Source: Deltaproteobacteria bacterium
GTDB taxonomy: Bacteria; Desulfobacterota; Desulfuromonadia; Desulfuromonadales; BM103
Length of the DNA: 16,475 nt
Reading direction: 5' to 3'
NCBI GenBank assembly: GCA_024636215.1
Contig: JAGXHL010000015.1
Location: 1 to 16,475, forward strand
The number at the start of each line of letters is the position of its first letter. Positions within the stretch are counted from its first letter, which is position 1. The notes under the pieces were generated by a model. It was given only the letters and a program-made list of their open reading frames with translations, had not been told where the DNA came from and made no database searches. The position numbers and the translations under genes were made by a program. Below, in pieces: positions 1-6,243 of the stretch.

Positions 1-195
1 AAAAGCTATCGGATTAAGAAAAAATCAACAGCTATTCTATGTCGTCGGTTCACAACCGTGGACAACATGTTACAGTCAGGCGGCTGAGAAGATGTTGGGG
101 TAGTATAAACTTTTAGGGGTAAGAATAGGGGTAGTCTGTCGGACAGAGATTTAGAAAGACATTTTAAATTGCATGGTTACAAAAACAATTAGGTC
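1..195. other. Non-coding AT-rich stretch at the window start
   Basis: I see no convincing gene here. It contains a small perfect hairpin (CGGTT/AACCG around 46-58) and a copy of AGTCTGTCGGAC at 133-144. That 12-mer is identical to the left arm of the MITE-like element at 440-451, so it may be a fragment of a related element. Confidence 0.4.
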
Positions 196-211
196 CCCGT
201 CCCGGGTACCA
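196..211 (+). repeat. tRNA-3'-end-like direct repeat, copy 1 (possible att remnant)
   Basis: The 14-mer CGTCCCGGGTACCA (198-211) recurs exactly at 6435-6448 in the same orientation. It reads like the 3' side of a T-stem (CCCGT), a 7-nt acceptor strand (CCCGGGT), a discriminator A and CCA. No cloverleaf can be folded from the preceding 76 nt, and the partner acceptor strand ACCCGGG is absent, so this is a fragment at most. Integrated elements often leave such tRNA 3' fragments at one boundary. That it is an att site is inference. Confidence 0.4.
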
Positions 212-289
212 GCTAAGTAGTCTACTTTACAACGTTTTTTTTGTTGATAGCCAACGAATTGAGAGATCTTTTGCAAATTTCTCGCAGAT

Positions 290-319
290 CGGCCCTTCCA
301 GAAATTTCTGGAGGGGCCG
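290..319. terminator. 30-bp near-perfect palindrome, possible terminator
   Basis: Both arms start with CGGCCC and meet at a central CCAGAAATTTCTGG. Only one of the 15 base pairs is non-Watson-Crick (T295... opposite G313-G314 side, a wobble). On the plus strand it is followed by TTTCTGT, a weak U-tract. On the minus strand it lies downstream of a short reading frame ending at 352. It could be a terminator for either strand or a bare palindromic site. Without a strong T-run the terminator call is tentative. Confidence 0.4.
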
Positions 320-351
320 TTTCTGTGCTGCATGACGTCGTGCGCATGGCG

Positions 352-420
352 TTATTTCCCAAATTCATGACCCATGAGCACGCGAATTTTTTCGACATCC
401 TTCTGAATATCCTTCTCCAC
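352..420 (-). CDS. Possible 22-codon micro-ORF with a strong ribosome binding site
   Basis: On the minus strand an excellent AGGAGGT motif lies 9-10 nt before a GTG at 420-418. It opens 22 codons ending at TAA (354-352). The peptide is rich in charged residues (EKDIQKDVEKIR then LMGHEFGK) and would be a short amphipathic helix. The binding site abuts the MITE-like element, so the frame could equally be the tail of a gene disrupted by that insertion. I recognise no family. The support is the ribosome binding site and the coding-like composition only. Confidence 0.2.
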   Translation of the reverse strand: MEKDIQKDVEKIRVLMGHEFGK

Positions 421-434
421 CTGCCGTACACCTC

Positions 435-603
435 CTAGCAGTCTGTCGGACTATACGGGCCGAAGCGAAAATTTGGATGTTTGAGCACAGATTTTAGCTC
501 ATTTGCAGGTTCATAGCCGTAGCTATGGTCCAAAAAGGAGCTGAAATATAGGCCAAACAGCCGGATTTGCAGCCGGCTCATGGATAGTCCGACAAGCTGC
601 TAG
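435..603. mobile_element. MITE-like 169-bp imperfect inverted repeat
   Basis: The element begins CTAGCAGTCTGTCGGACTAT and ends with the near-exact reverse complement of that sequence, GTCTGTC on the left corresponding to CTTGTC in the right arm. The complementarity continues inward with scattered mismatches (GCCG..GC, GGxTGTTTG, ATTTxAGCTC) to a central hairpin CATAGC-CGTA-GCTATG, so the whole unit folds into one long stem. It has no coding capacity. Both outer ends are CTAG, which could be part of the terminal repeats or a duplicated target, because CTAG is self-complementary. This is the expected architecture of a non-autonomous transposable element; the parent transposase is not in the window. 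Confidence 0.7.
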
Positions 604-735
604 ACCATTTCTTTGGAACCATGGCCAATCAAAGCCGGTACCGGAGGGTCAGCATTTGGATCACCGAGGGCTTGGCGTAGTTGATCTTTGAGAACTGAAT
701 AACGGGGGGGAAGGTTTGTTGTACCGAGACCTCTT
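604..735 (-). pseudogene. Coding-like remnant of unknown family, cut by the MITE-like element
   Basis: Reading the minus strand from about 735 to 604 gives an open frame of 44 codons after an in-frame TAA, with no start codon of its own. It contains the stretch YSVLKDQLRQALGDPNADPP and then PALIGHGSKEMV, and runs into a TAG formed by the CTAG end of the element at 603. Codon choice and residue composition look protein-like, but I do not recognise the family. It may be the surviving piece of a gene broken by the insertion at 435-603 and by the palindrome at 742-776. Chance cannot be excluded at this length. Confidence 0.25.
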
Positions 736-741
736 TATAAC

Positions 742-776
742 CTAGTGTCCACCCGGAGTTTCCGGATGGACACTAG
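742..776. repeat. 35-bp palindromic repeat overlapping a stop codon
   Basis: Arms of 16 bp starting CTAGTGTCCA pair with a single mismatch (C752 opposite A766) around a 3-nt loop. Like the larger element at 435-603, both ends are CTAG. The TAG stop of the minus-strand nucleotidyltransferase gene (775-773) lies inside the right arm. There is no T-run after the stem on either strand, so it does not look like an intrinsic terminator. A REP/MITE-type repeat unit is the more natural reading. Confidence 0.55.
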
Positions 777-1738
777 ACTATAAGGTGTGGCAGGTATTCT
801 TTTGTGAGCTCTTCGACTACTTCTGCCTGTAGAATGTCTCGGTTGCGTTTTAGCGGGTCACGATCAGGCTGATTTGCCATCCAGCGTTTGAACTTTGCAA
901 AAACTAAGGGATCGATCGTATCCATTCGCGCCATGTGCCCAGATGTCGAAACTATTATGCTAGAGAATCGCTGTGCATTCAAAAGCTGCTCTGCATTTTT
1001 TGCCTGTACGGCAGAGAACTCTTCTTCAGCCTCTGTAAGCCTTAATGGGTGAGGGTCTATTCCTTTAGCTTCCCGCCGGATGATGTCGATTTCAAATCCT
1101 TCATTGTTGACCGCTGTATATCTTTGACCGTCAATAAGTTTGAAGGTTGAATCCACTTTTTTTAGTATCCCAAGCATTGATGCCCCCATTGACTTCATTT
1201 GGGTAGCAAACTGAATTCGTTTTCGTGTATCCCAAAGTAAGTCTATGTCTCTCGTTGTCATTGCTGCGACCTCGCCTATGCGTGTACCGCTTTCAGCTTC
1301 ATAAGCGTAGAGGGCATGTGTCCCTATGACTGTAAAATGTTTGCTCAGACCAGATTTTGAAAGACGAGTCAACGTTTCAACAAGCAATCGTGGGGCACGT
1401 CCCACGTCAAGCGCTCGATTCATTTTCTGATGTCGTTTTAATTGTTCTGTCAAGTCAGATAACCGCTGTGCCGCCTCTTCTTTTCTAGATTTGAACTTTT
1501 CGTAAATGTCTATTGTTTTAGCAGAGCGCGGGCCAAGACTTTTCTGGTTGTTCATTGTTGTCGTTCTGATCAGGTAGTGCTTTCCGTCCTGCTCTTTCCA
1601 GTACATCCCACCACGTACTTGTGCTGCTTCATCACGGGCGGTCTCCCACGCCTTGAATGCAGCCTTGGCGTCGATGTACTGTCGACGAGCGTCCTCGCTA
1701 ATCTCTGTCATTAAGAATTTCTTCGGTAAATTTTGCAT
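773..1738 (-). CDS. GSU2403-family nucleotidyltransferase-fold protein
   Basis: The protein has about 321 residues. Its N-terminal third is charged and helical, with predicted coiled-coil character around residues 75-110. A nucleotidyltransferase core follows: a GTHALYAYE loop near residue 142, then TRDIDLLWD carrying the D-x-D metal pair, with FEIDII near 218-222 as a candidate third acidic strand (numbered from an alternative TTG start at 1747). This pattern matches the NTP_transf_8/GSU2403 group, distantly related to AbiEii/MenT-like and other minimal nucleotidyltransferases. The substrate is unknown to me. I chose ATG 1738 because GGA lies just before it. A TTG at 1747 and an ATG at 1711 are alternatives, and the last would leave room for a leader if the TATAAA in the upstream repeat is the -10 box. 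The stop codon sits inside a palindromic repeat, so the C-terminus may have been altered by that insertion. A role in defence or a toxin system is only suggested by its island setting. Confidence 0.75.
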   Translation of the reverse strand: MQNLPKKFLMTEISEDARRQYIDAKAAFKAWETARDEAAQVRGGMYWKEQDGKHYLIRTTTMNNQKSLGPRSAKTIDIYEKFKSRKEEAAQRLSDLTEQLKRHQKMNRALDVGRAPRLLVETLTRLSKSGLSKHFTVIGTHALYAYEAESGTRIGEVAAMTTRDIDLLWDTRKRIQFATQMKSMGASMLGILKKVDSTFKLIDGQRYTAVNNEGFEIDIIRREAKGIDPHPLRLTEAEEEFSAVQAKNAEQLLNAQRFSSIIVSTSGHMARMDTIDPLVFAKFKRWMANQPDRDPLKRNRDILQAEVVEELTKEYLPHLIV

Positions 1739-1746
1739 GTTTTCCA

Positions 1747-1773
1747 ATTTATACGGAAATCAAAACAAAATCA
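1747..1773 (-). promoter_or_regulatory. 27-bp repeated element, copy A (operator/promoter candidate)
   Basis: This copy matches 1814-1840 at 25 of 27 positions (differences at 1762 and 1764). Each copy carries TATACGGAAATC and ends ACAAAATCA. On the minus strand it contains TATAAA, a good -10-like hexamer, immediately upstream of the nucleotidyltransferase gene. A duplicated motif in front of a gene is typical of regulator binding sites, including autorepression. No regulator for it is identified here. Confidence 0.4.
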
Positions 1774-1813
1774 ATATTTTAAATGTTCTTCGGTATGCGT
1801 CGCGTTTTGTTTG

Positions 1814-1840
1814 ATTTATACGGAAATCTATACAAAATCA
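1814..1840 (-). promoter_or_regulatory. 27-bp repeated element, copy B
   Basis: This is the second copy of the element at 1747-1773, in the same orientation and 67 bp away. The core GATTT-ATACGG-AAATC is an inverted repeat with 5-bp arms, as expected for a dimer-binding site. The flanks TTTTGT (1805-1810) and ACAAAA (1832-1837) add a second inverted pair. The copy lies 21 bp from the stop of the Fic remnant, so it marks the junction between two unrelated segments. Confidence 0.4.
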
Positions 1841-1860
1841 GTAGGTTGATATGTTTTGCT

Positions 1861-2133
1861 TCAATCTGCGAGAGCCAACCGCACCAACGGGTTTGAGAAC
1901 GCTTCCAGGGAGTGATCGTAAAGCGCCGGATTTTTCAGCATGGCAGCGGAGACCGGGAACATGAGACCTTTCGGGATCTCGTCGCGCAGGAACAGGATGT
2001 TATGAATGAGAAAACGGTGAATACGGCCGTTGCTGTCCTCGAAGGGATGCATGAAGACGAAGCCGTAAGAGATAGTGGCGGCATGGATAATACCGGGAAC
2101 AGCGCCTTTTTTCATCACCTGGTGATGGCGTCA
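1861..2133 (-). pseudogene. Fic-domain protein fragment, truncated at both ends
   Basis: The fragment carries the Fic catalytic loop as HPFEDSNGRIHRFLIHN, preceded by ATISYGFVFM and followed by FPVSAAML, the conserved core of Fic AMP-transferases (target modification by AMP transfer from ATP). The core His, Phe, Asp, Asn, Gly and Arg are present; the usual Gly before Asn is Ser. Only about 85-90 codons remain. The in-frame TGA upstream (near 2134-2136) precedes RHHQV-MMKKGAV with no N-terminal domain. On the other side the frame stops soon after SLEAFSNPLV, where family members normally continue with a C-terminal helical region. A GTG at 2118 could formally start translation, but a functional enzyme is unlikely. 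Its base composition is richer in GC than the flanking DNA. I read it as a relic left by rearrangement. Confidence 0.75.
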
Positions 2134-2260
2134 ACTTGGGGCTGCTGTCAGCCATTTTTCTCAAAAAACGTGTTTGCCTCATGGAAAACGATTAAAAATA
2201 ACACTTAGTCGAAAAAAAACGGTTACACATACTCTCGGGATATCGGCGAACAGGGCGCAG

Positions 2261-2318
2261 CCCTTGACATTGGACAAAACCAAATCGATACATGTCCCAA
2301 GTCAAGGGTTGAACCCTT
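2261..2318 (+). repeat. Overlapping inverted repeats in the sensory-gene leader
   Basis: CCCTTGAC (2261-2268) pairs with GTCAAGGG (2301-2308), and the imperfect stem can extend inward through TTGGAC/GTCCCAA. The right arm also starts a second palindrome, AAGGGTT-G-AACCCTT (2304-2318). The two structures share bases and cannot both form. Confidence 0.4.
2264..2292 (+). promoter_or_regulatory. Candidate sigma-70 promoter for the sensory genes
   Basis: TTGACA (2264-2269) is a perfect -35 hexamer. At 17-bp spacing it is followed by GATACA (2287-2292), a mediocre -10 box with 3 of 6 matches. The -35 box sits inside the left arm of the inverted repeat. The prediction is by eye and the -10 is weak. 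Confidence 0.25.
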
Positions 2319-2567
2319 AATTCGTCCATGCAATCGGGGGGATATTAAATATACATGTACTCAGAATAAGACTATCATAACCTAAGAATAGGGTTGAAGT
2401 ATTCCGCACCAAGTATGATCTGCCTTGAATCGCCGGGAGCCATGGATAATTTCAACTATGCGTGTTCCGATATAGCACAGACGATCACGAAAAACTATTT
2501 AGTGCGTTTGAGTGGCACTCGAGAAATAAGGGCAAGCGCAACGTAGAATTCTCCAACAGGAGGTGTC

Positions 2568-3920
2568 ATGCCTAAGAATCATCTAGATTCCCCTGCCATT
2601 GGCGAGGCTGCCGACACCTTGGATCTCATTTCAGAGGATCGTCGACAGGAGGCCCTGCTCACAGCAGAAGCCCTGCAAAGGGCGATTTTCAACAGCGCCA
2701 ACTTTTCCAGCATTGCCACCGACGCCAAGGGCGTGATCCAGATATTCAACGTCGGGGCGGAGCGCATGCTGGGCTACACAGCCGCCGAGGTGATGAACAA
2801 AATCACCCCAGCAGATATTTCCGATCCGCAGGAAGTAATCGCGCGTGCTAAGGAGCTCTCTGCCGAGCTAAACACACCGATAGAACCCGGGTTTGAGGCT
2901 TTGGTGTTCAAGGCTTCGCGCGGCATCGAGGACATCTACGAGCTAACCTATATCCGCAAGGACGGCAGCCGTTTTCCGGCGGTAGTCTCTGTCACCGCCC
3001 TTCGTGATGAACAGGGTGTCATCATCGGCTATCTGCTCATCGGCACCGACAACACCGCCCGCAAACATGCAGAGGAAGCACTGCTCCAGGCGGGAGCGTT
3101 GCAGAGTGCGATTTTCAAAAGCGCCAACTTTTCGAGCATCGCCACTGACGCCAAAGGGGTCATCCAGATCTTCAACGTCGGTGCCGAGCGCATGCTGGGC
3201 TACGCTGCGGACGAGGTGGTGAACAAGATTACTCCCGCTGAGATTTCCGATCCGCAGGAAATCATCGAACGTGCCAGGGCACTCAGTGCCGAGCTCGACA
3301 CTGCGATCACGCCAGGTTTCGATGCCCTGGTCTTTAAGGCCCGGCGCGGCATTGAGGATATCTACGAGCTGACCTACATCCGCAAGGACGGCAGTCGTTT
3401 CCCTGCTGAGGTGTCGGTTACAGCGCTGCATGACGATCAAGACATCATCATAGGTTATCTTCTGATCGGCACTGATAACACACTGCGTATGCACGCTGAA
3501 GAGGAGCAGATGAAACTCGATCAGAGTCTGCGCGACCAGCAGTTCTATACGCGCTCGCTGATCGAATCCAACATCGACGCGCTGATGACGACCGATGCGC
3601 GCGGCATCATCAGCGATGTCAATAAACAGATGGAAGCACTCACAGGTTGTACACGCGACGAGCTGATCGGCGCACCATTCAAGAACTATTTTACCGATCC
3701 TGCGCGTGCCGAGGCGGGCGTCAAACAGGTGCTGGCCGAAGGCAAAATAACTGACTATGAGCTCATCGCACTCAGTCGAGACGGCAAGCAGACGGTGGTC
3801 TCCTATAACGCCAGCACATTCTACGACCGCGACAGGAAATTGCAGGGCGTGTTCGCCGCAGCGCGCGATGATGTCCATTCTGGGCGACATCTATGCTGTC
3901 GTCGCCGCGACCAGCGGTGA
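2568..3920 (+). CDS. PAS-PAS-PAS sensory protein, C-terminally truncated by frame loss
   Basis: The protein has 450 residues. PAS domains span about 38-165, 180-307 and 328-435. The first two are tandem copies sharing FSSIATDAKGVIQIFNVGAE and DIYELTYIRKDGSRFP, each ending GYLLIGTDNT. They probably sense a small ligand, redox state or light through a cofactor; the cofactor cannot be named from sequence. There is no membrane segment or signal peptide, so a cytoplasmic location is expected. The start is ATG 2568 with AGGAGGT just upstream. After GVFAAARD (residues 427-434), where a PAS normally runs into a linker and kinase, the frame degenerates into HLCCRRRDQR and stops. The next frame continues with a receiver domain that lacks its own beginning. 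The protein has no kinase or output domain, so it is probably the front part of a once longer hybrid kinase. Confidence 0.8.
   Translation: MPKNHLDSPAIGEAADTLDLISEDRRQEALLTAEALQRAIFNSANFSSIATDAKGVIQIFNVGAERMLGYTAAEVMNKITPADISDPQEVIARAKELSAELNTPIEPGFEALVFKASRGIEDIYELTYIRKDGSRFPAVVSVTALRDEQGVIIGYLLIGTDNTARKHAEEALLQAGALQSAIFKSANFSSIATDAKGVIQIFNVGAERMLGYAADEVVNKITPAEISDPQEIIERARALSAELDTAITPGFDALVFKARRGIEDIYELTYIRKDGSRFPAEVSVTALHDDQDIIIGYLLIGTDNTLRMHAEEEQMKLDQSLRDQQFYTRSLIESNIDALMTTDARGIISDVNKQMEALTGCTRDELIGAPFKNYFTDPARAEAGVKQVLAEGKITDYELIALSRDGKQTVVSYNASTFYDRDRKLQGVFAAARDDVHSGRHLCCRRRDQR
2649..3500 (+). repeat. Tandem duplication of a 426-bp PAS unit
   Basis: Bases 2649-3074 and 3075-3500 are direct repeats offset by exactly 426 bp (142 codons). 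By eye the encoded units differ at about 24 of 142 residues, and long stretches of DNA are nearly identical. The perfect codon register and the identical end points (both units start EALL and end HAE) show an in-frame segmental duplication rather than two independently acquired PAS domains. Confidence 0.85.
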
Positions 3921-6243
3921 AAAGGCGCTGGAGTTGGCGGTCCGTAAACCGCAGCCGAGTTTGATATTGCTCGACATCAAGATGCCCGGCATGGATGGCT
4001 ATGAGGTATTGCGCAGGCTCAAGGTTGACCCGCTCACAAAGGATATACCGGTCATTATCGTGACTTCCGTGCCGGAATCGGAAGATGAAGCTCGGGGGTT
4101 GAAAATGGGCGCGGCCGATTACATCGCCAGGCCGGTCAATCCCGACTGGCTCAAGTTGCGAGTTCTGACCCAGCTTCAATTGCGGCGTCACCACAGGAAG
4201 TTTCTTCCGCCTGGCGCAAGCGCGGAGGGCGTTGCGCAAGACCGATTCAAAATACTGGTTGTCGATGATGTGCCGGAGAATATCCATCAACTCATCAGCG
4301 TGCTATCCGACGAATATTGCATCATGGTCGCCGATAATGGGCCGAAGGCGATAGAAATAGTGCTGGGACCAACCCCTCCCGACCTGATCCTTATGGATAT
4401 CTTGATGCAGGACATGGATGGCTATGAAGTATGCCGCCGCATCAAGGCGACTGAGACGGGCAATCATATTCCTCTTCTCTTCCTCAGTACGGTCGGAGAG
4501 CCGATGGAAAAAGTCCGCGGATTTTCCGTCGGGGGCACCGACTTCATCACCAAGCCGTTCGATATCGATGAAATTTGTGCCCGAATCCGCACTCACCTGG
4601 AATTGAGTCTGTTACATCGTTTTTTTGAACAAACGATCGAGCAACGGACCGCCGCACTGAGAAAAAAAGAGAGTCAACTGTCGGAAGCCTTGAAAATCGC
4701 CAAGTTGGGCTACTGGGAATATGAGTTTGCTGCGGATGAATTCTTATTCAACGACCAGTATTACTCGCTGCACAAGATTACGGCTGAGGAGGTCGGTGGC
4801 TACCGGATGTCTTCGACCGAATTTGCCCACCGCTACGTCCATCCGGAAGATACGCCCATAATTGGTCAACAAACTCAACTGGCATTTGAATCTGTCGACC
4901 CGAACTATCTTGCTCTGGTTGAAGCTCGACTACTGACAGGGGAAGGTGCAGTTGTCTGGGTGGAGACACGCATTACGGTCGTGAAGGATGCCGATGGGCG
5001 GACTATCAAGCTAATTGGCGTTAATCAGGATATCACCGAACGTAAGCTGGCGGAAGATGGCTTGCGTCAGAGTGAGGAAGAAAGGCGCACACTCGAAAGC
5101 CAACTTCACCAGGCCCAGAAAATCGAATCGATAGGCCAACTGGCCGGTGGCGTTGCCCACGATTTTAACAACATGCTGGGTGTCATTTTGGGCCATGCGG
5201 AGTTGGGCATTATCAAGTCAACCCCTTCCGGCACATGCTTCTCTGATTTAGAGGCAATCCGTGATGCCGCCAAACGTTCTGCCGATCTGACCCGGCAGTT
5301 ACTGACCTTTGCACGTAAACAGGCTATTTCTCTGATATCTCTTGACCTGAATGAGACTGTCGAGAAAATGCTGAAGATGCTTCAGCGACTCATCGGCGAG
5401 GAGATACAACTCTCCTGGAACCCGGCGATGGATCTTTGGTCGATTAAGGCCGATCCATCGCAGATAGATCAAATTCTTGCAAATCTCTGTGTCAATGCCC
5501 GTGACGCGATCTCCGGTACAGGCAAGATAGCCATCAAAACGGGGAACATTACCTTCGACGAGAAGTATTGTGCTTACCATCTATTCGATGTCTCTCCCGG
5601 AGATTATGTCTGCCTCTCCGTTAGCGACGACGGTTGCGGCATGGACAAAAATGTTCAGGCCCATATCTTCGAGCCATTCTACACGACCAAAGGAATCGGT
5701 TCTGGAACTGGCCTGGGACTGGCAACAGTTTTTGGAGCCGTCAAGCAGAACAACGGCTTTTTGACAGTATACAGCGAACTTGGGCTGGGAACAGTCTTTA
5801 ACATCTATCTGCCCCGGGTGGACTCAACACCGCAAGCTGCGATTGAGACAGAGAATAAAGTTATTCGCCACGACATTGAATCAATTCTGCTCGTTGAAGA
5901 CGATGAGATGCTCCTCCAGCTTCAGAAGCTCATGCTTGAAGAAAGTGGCTACACGGTTTTGGCAGCCGCGACAACAGACCTTGCTATATCCCTCGCACGG
6001 GAACACCCTGGCCCGATTCAACTGTTGATTTCCGATGTGGTCATGCCGTCAATGAATGGTAAGCAGTTGTCTGAAAAATTAAAAGATATTCGACCTGTGA
6101 TGAAGACACTTTTTGTGTCCGGCTATACGTCAGACATTATCTCCGATAAAGGCGTTATCAAAGAAGGGGTTCATTTTCTTCAGAAACCCTTCTCGATTGA
6201 AGCACTGACCGCCAAAGTGCGGGATGTGCTGAATTCCCCCTGA
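3868..6243 (+). CDS. Hybrid histidine kinase, REC-REC-PAS-HisKA-HATPase-REC, N-terminus truncated
   Basis: About 791 residues are translated from ATG 3868; the open frame begins earlier, at 3757. The first receiver starts abruptly at ILGDIYAVV: its acidic pair and first helix are missing, it keeps the phospho-Asp in LLDIKMPGMDG, and it has Arg in place of the usual Lys (IARPV). The second receiver is complete (VVDD, LMDIL, TKPF). Then come a PAS domain ending in DITERK, HisKA with GGVAHDFNN holding the phospho-His, and a HATPase domain with NLCVNARDA, SDDGCGMD, EPFYTTK and GTGLGLATV. A C-terminal complete receiver follows (VEDD, ISDVVMP, LQKPF). The ATG at 3868/3871 has no Shine-Dalgarno sequence and lies inside the end of the PAS gene in the +1 frame, so translation would depend on re-initiation or may not occur. 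The original protein was probably longer. No partner response regulator with a DNA-binding domain is visible nearby. Confidence 0.8.
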   Translation: MMSILGDIYAVVAATSGEKALELAVRKPQPSLILLDIKMPGMDGYEVLRRLKVDPLTKDIPVIIVTSVPESEDEARGLKMGAADYIARPVNPDWLKLRVLTQLQLRRHHRKFLPPGASAEGVAQDRFKILVVDDVPENIHQLISVLSDEYCIMVADNGPKAIEIVLGPTPPDLILMDILMQDMDGYEVCRRIKATETGNHIPLLFLSTVGEPMEKVRGFSVGGTDFITKPFDIDEICARIRTHLELSLLHRFFEQTIEQRTAALRKKESQLSEALKIAKLGYWEYEFAADEFLFNDQYYSLHKITAEEVGGYRMSSTEFAHRYVHPEDTPIIGQQTQLAFESVDPNYLALVEARLLTGEGAVVWVETRITVVKDADGRTIKLIGVNQDITERKLAEDGLRQSEEERRTLESQLHQAQKIESIGQLAGGVAHDFNNMLGVILGHAELGIIKSTPSGTCFSDLEAIRDAAKRSADLTRQLLTFARKQAISLISLDLNETVEKMLKMLQRLIGEEIQLSWNPAMDLWSIKADPSQIDQILANLCVNARDAISGTGKIAIKTGNITFDEKYCAYHLFDVSPGDYVCLSVSDDGCGMDKNVQAHIFEPFYTTKGIGSGTGLGLATVFGAVKQNNGFLTVYSELGLGTVFNIYLPRVDSTPQAAIETENKVIRHDIESILLVEDDEMLLQLQKLMLEESGYTVLAAATTDLAISLAREHPGPIQLLISDVVMPSMNGKQLSEKLKDIRPVMKTLFVSGYTSDIISDKGVIKEGVHFLQKPFSIEALTAKVRDVLNSP

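Larger units (their letters stand above)
2137..2567. other. 430-bp intergenic stretch with nested inverted repeats
   Basis: No gene is supported here. It holds the inverted repeats at 2261-2318, a possible promoter, and an AT-rich segment (2340-2400). It ends in a strong ribosome binding site (AGGAGGT) 4-5 nt before the ATG at 2568. If the promoter call is right, the leader of the sensory gene is about 270 nt long. Confidence 0.4.

Noticed and set aside
136..211. Complete tRNA ending at 211
   Set aside because: The 5' acceptor strand, D-arm and anticodon arm cannot be folded; only the 3' end is tRNA-like. The same holds for 6373-6448.
1..2567. CRISPR array
   Set aside because: The repeats seen are palindromic elements or isolated pairs. 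There is no regular series of repeats with equal spacers and no cas gene.
2943..3890. 315-codon minus-strand open frame opposite the PAS gene
   Set aside because: It is the antisense shadow of the duplicated PAS units. The plus frame has clear domains and a ribosome binding site, and the minus translation shows no family motif.
3860..3890. Programmed ribosomal frameshift joining the PAS and kinase frames
   Set aside because: No slippery sequence or stimulatory structure is evident, and the missing start of the receiver domain shows that DNA was lost, which frameshifting would not repair.
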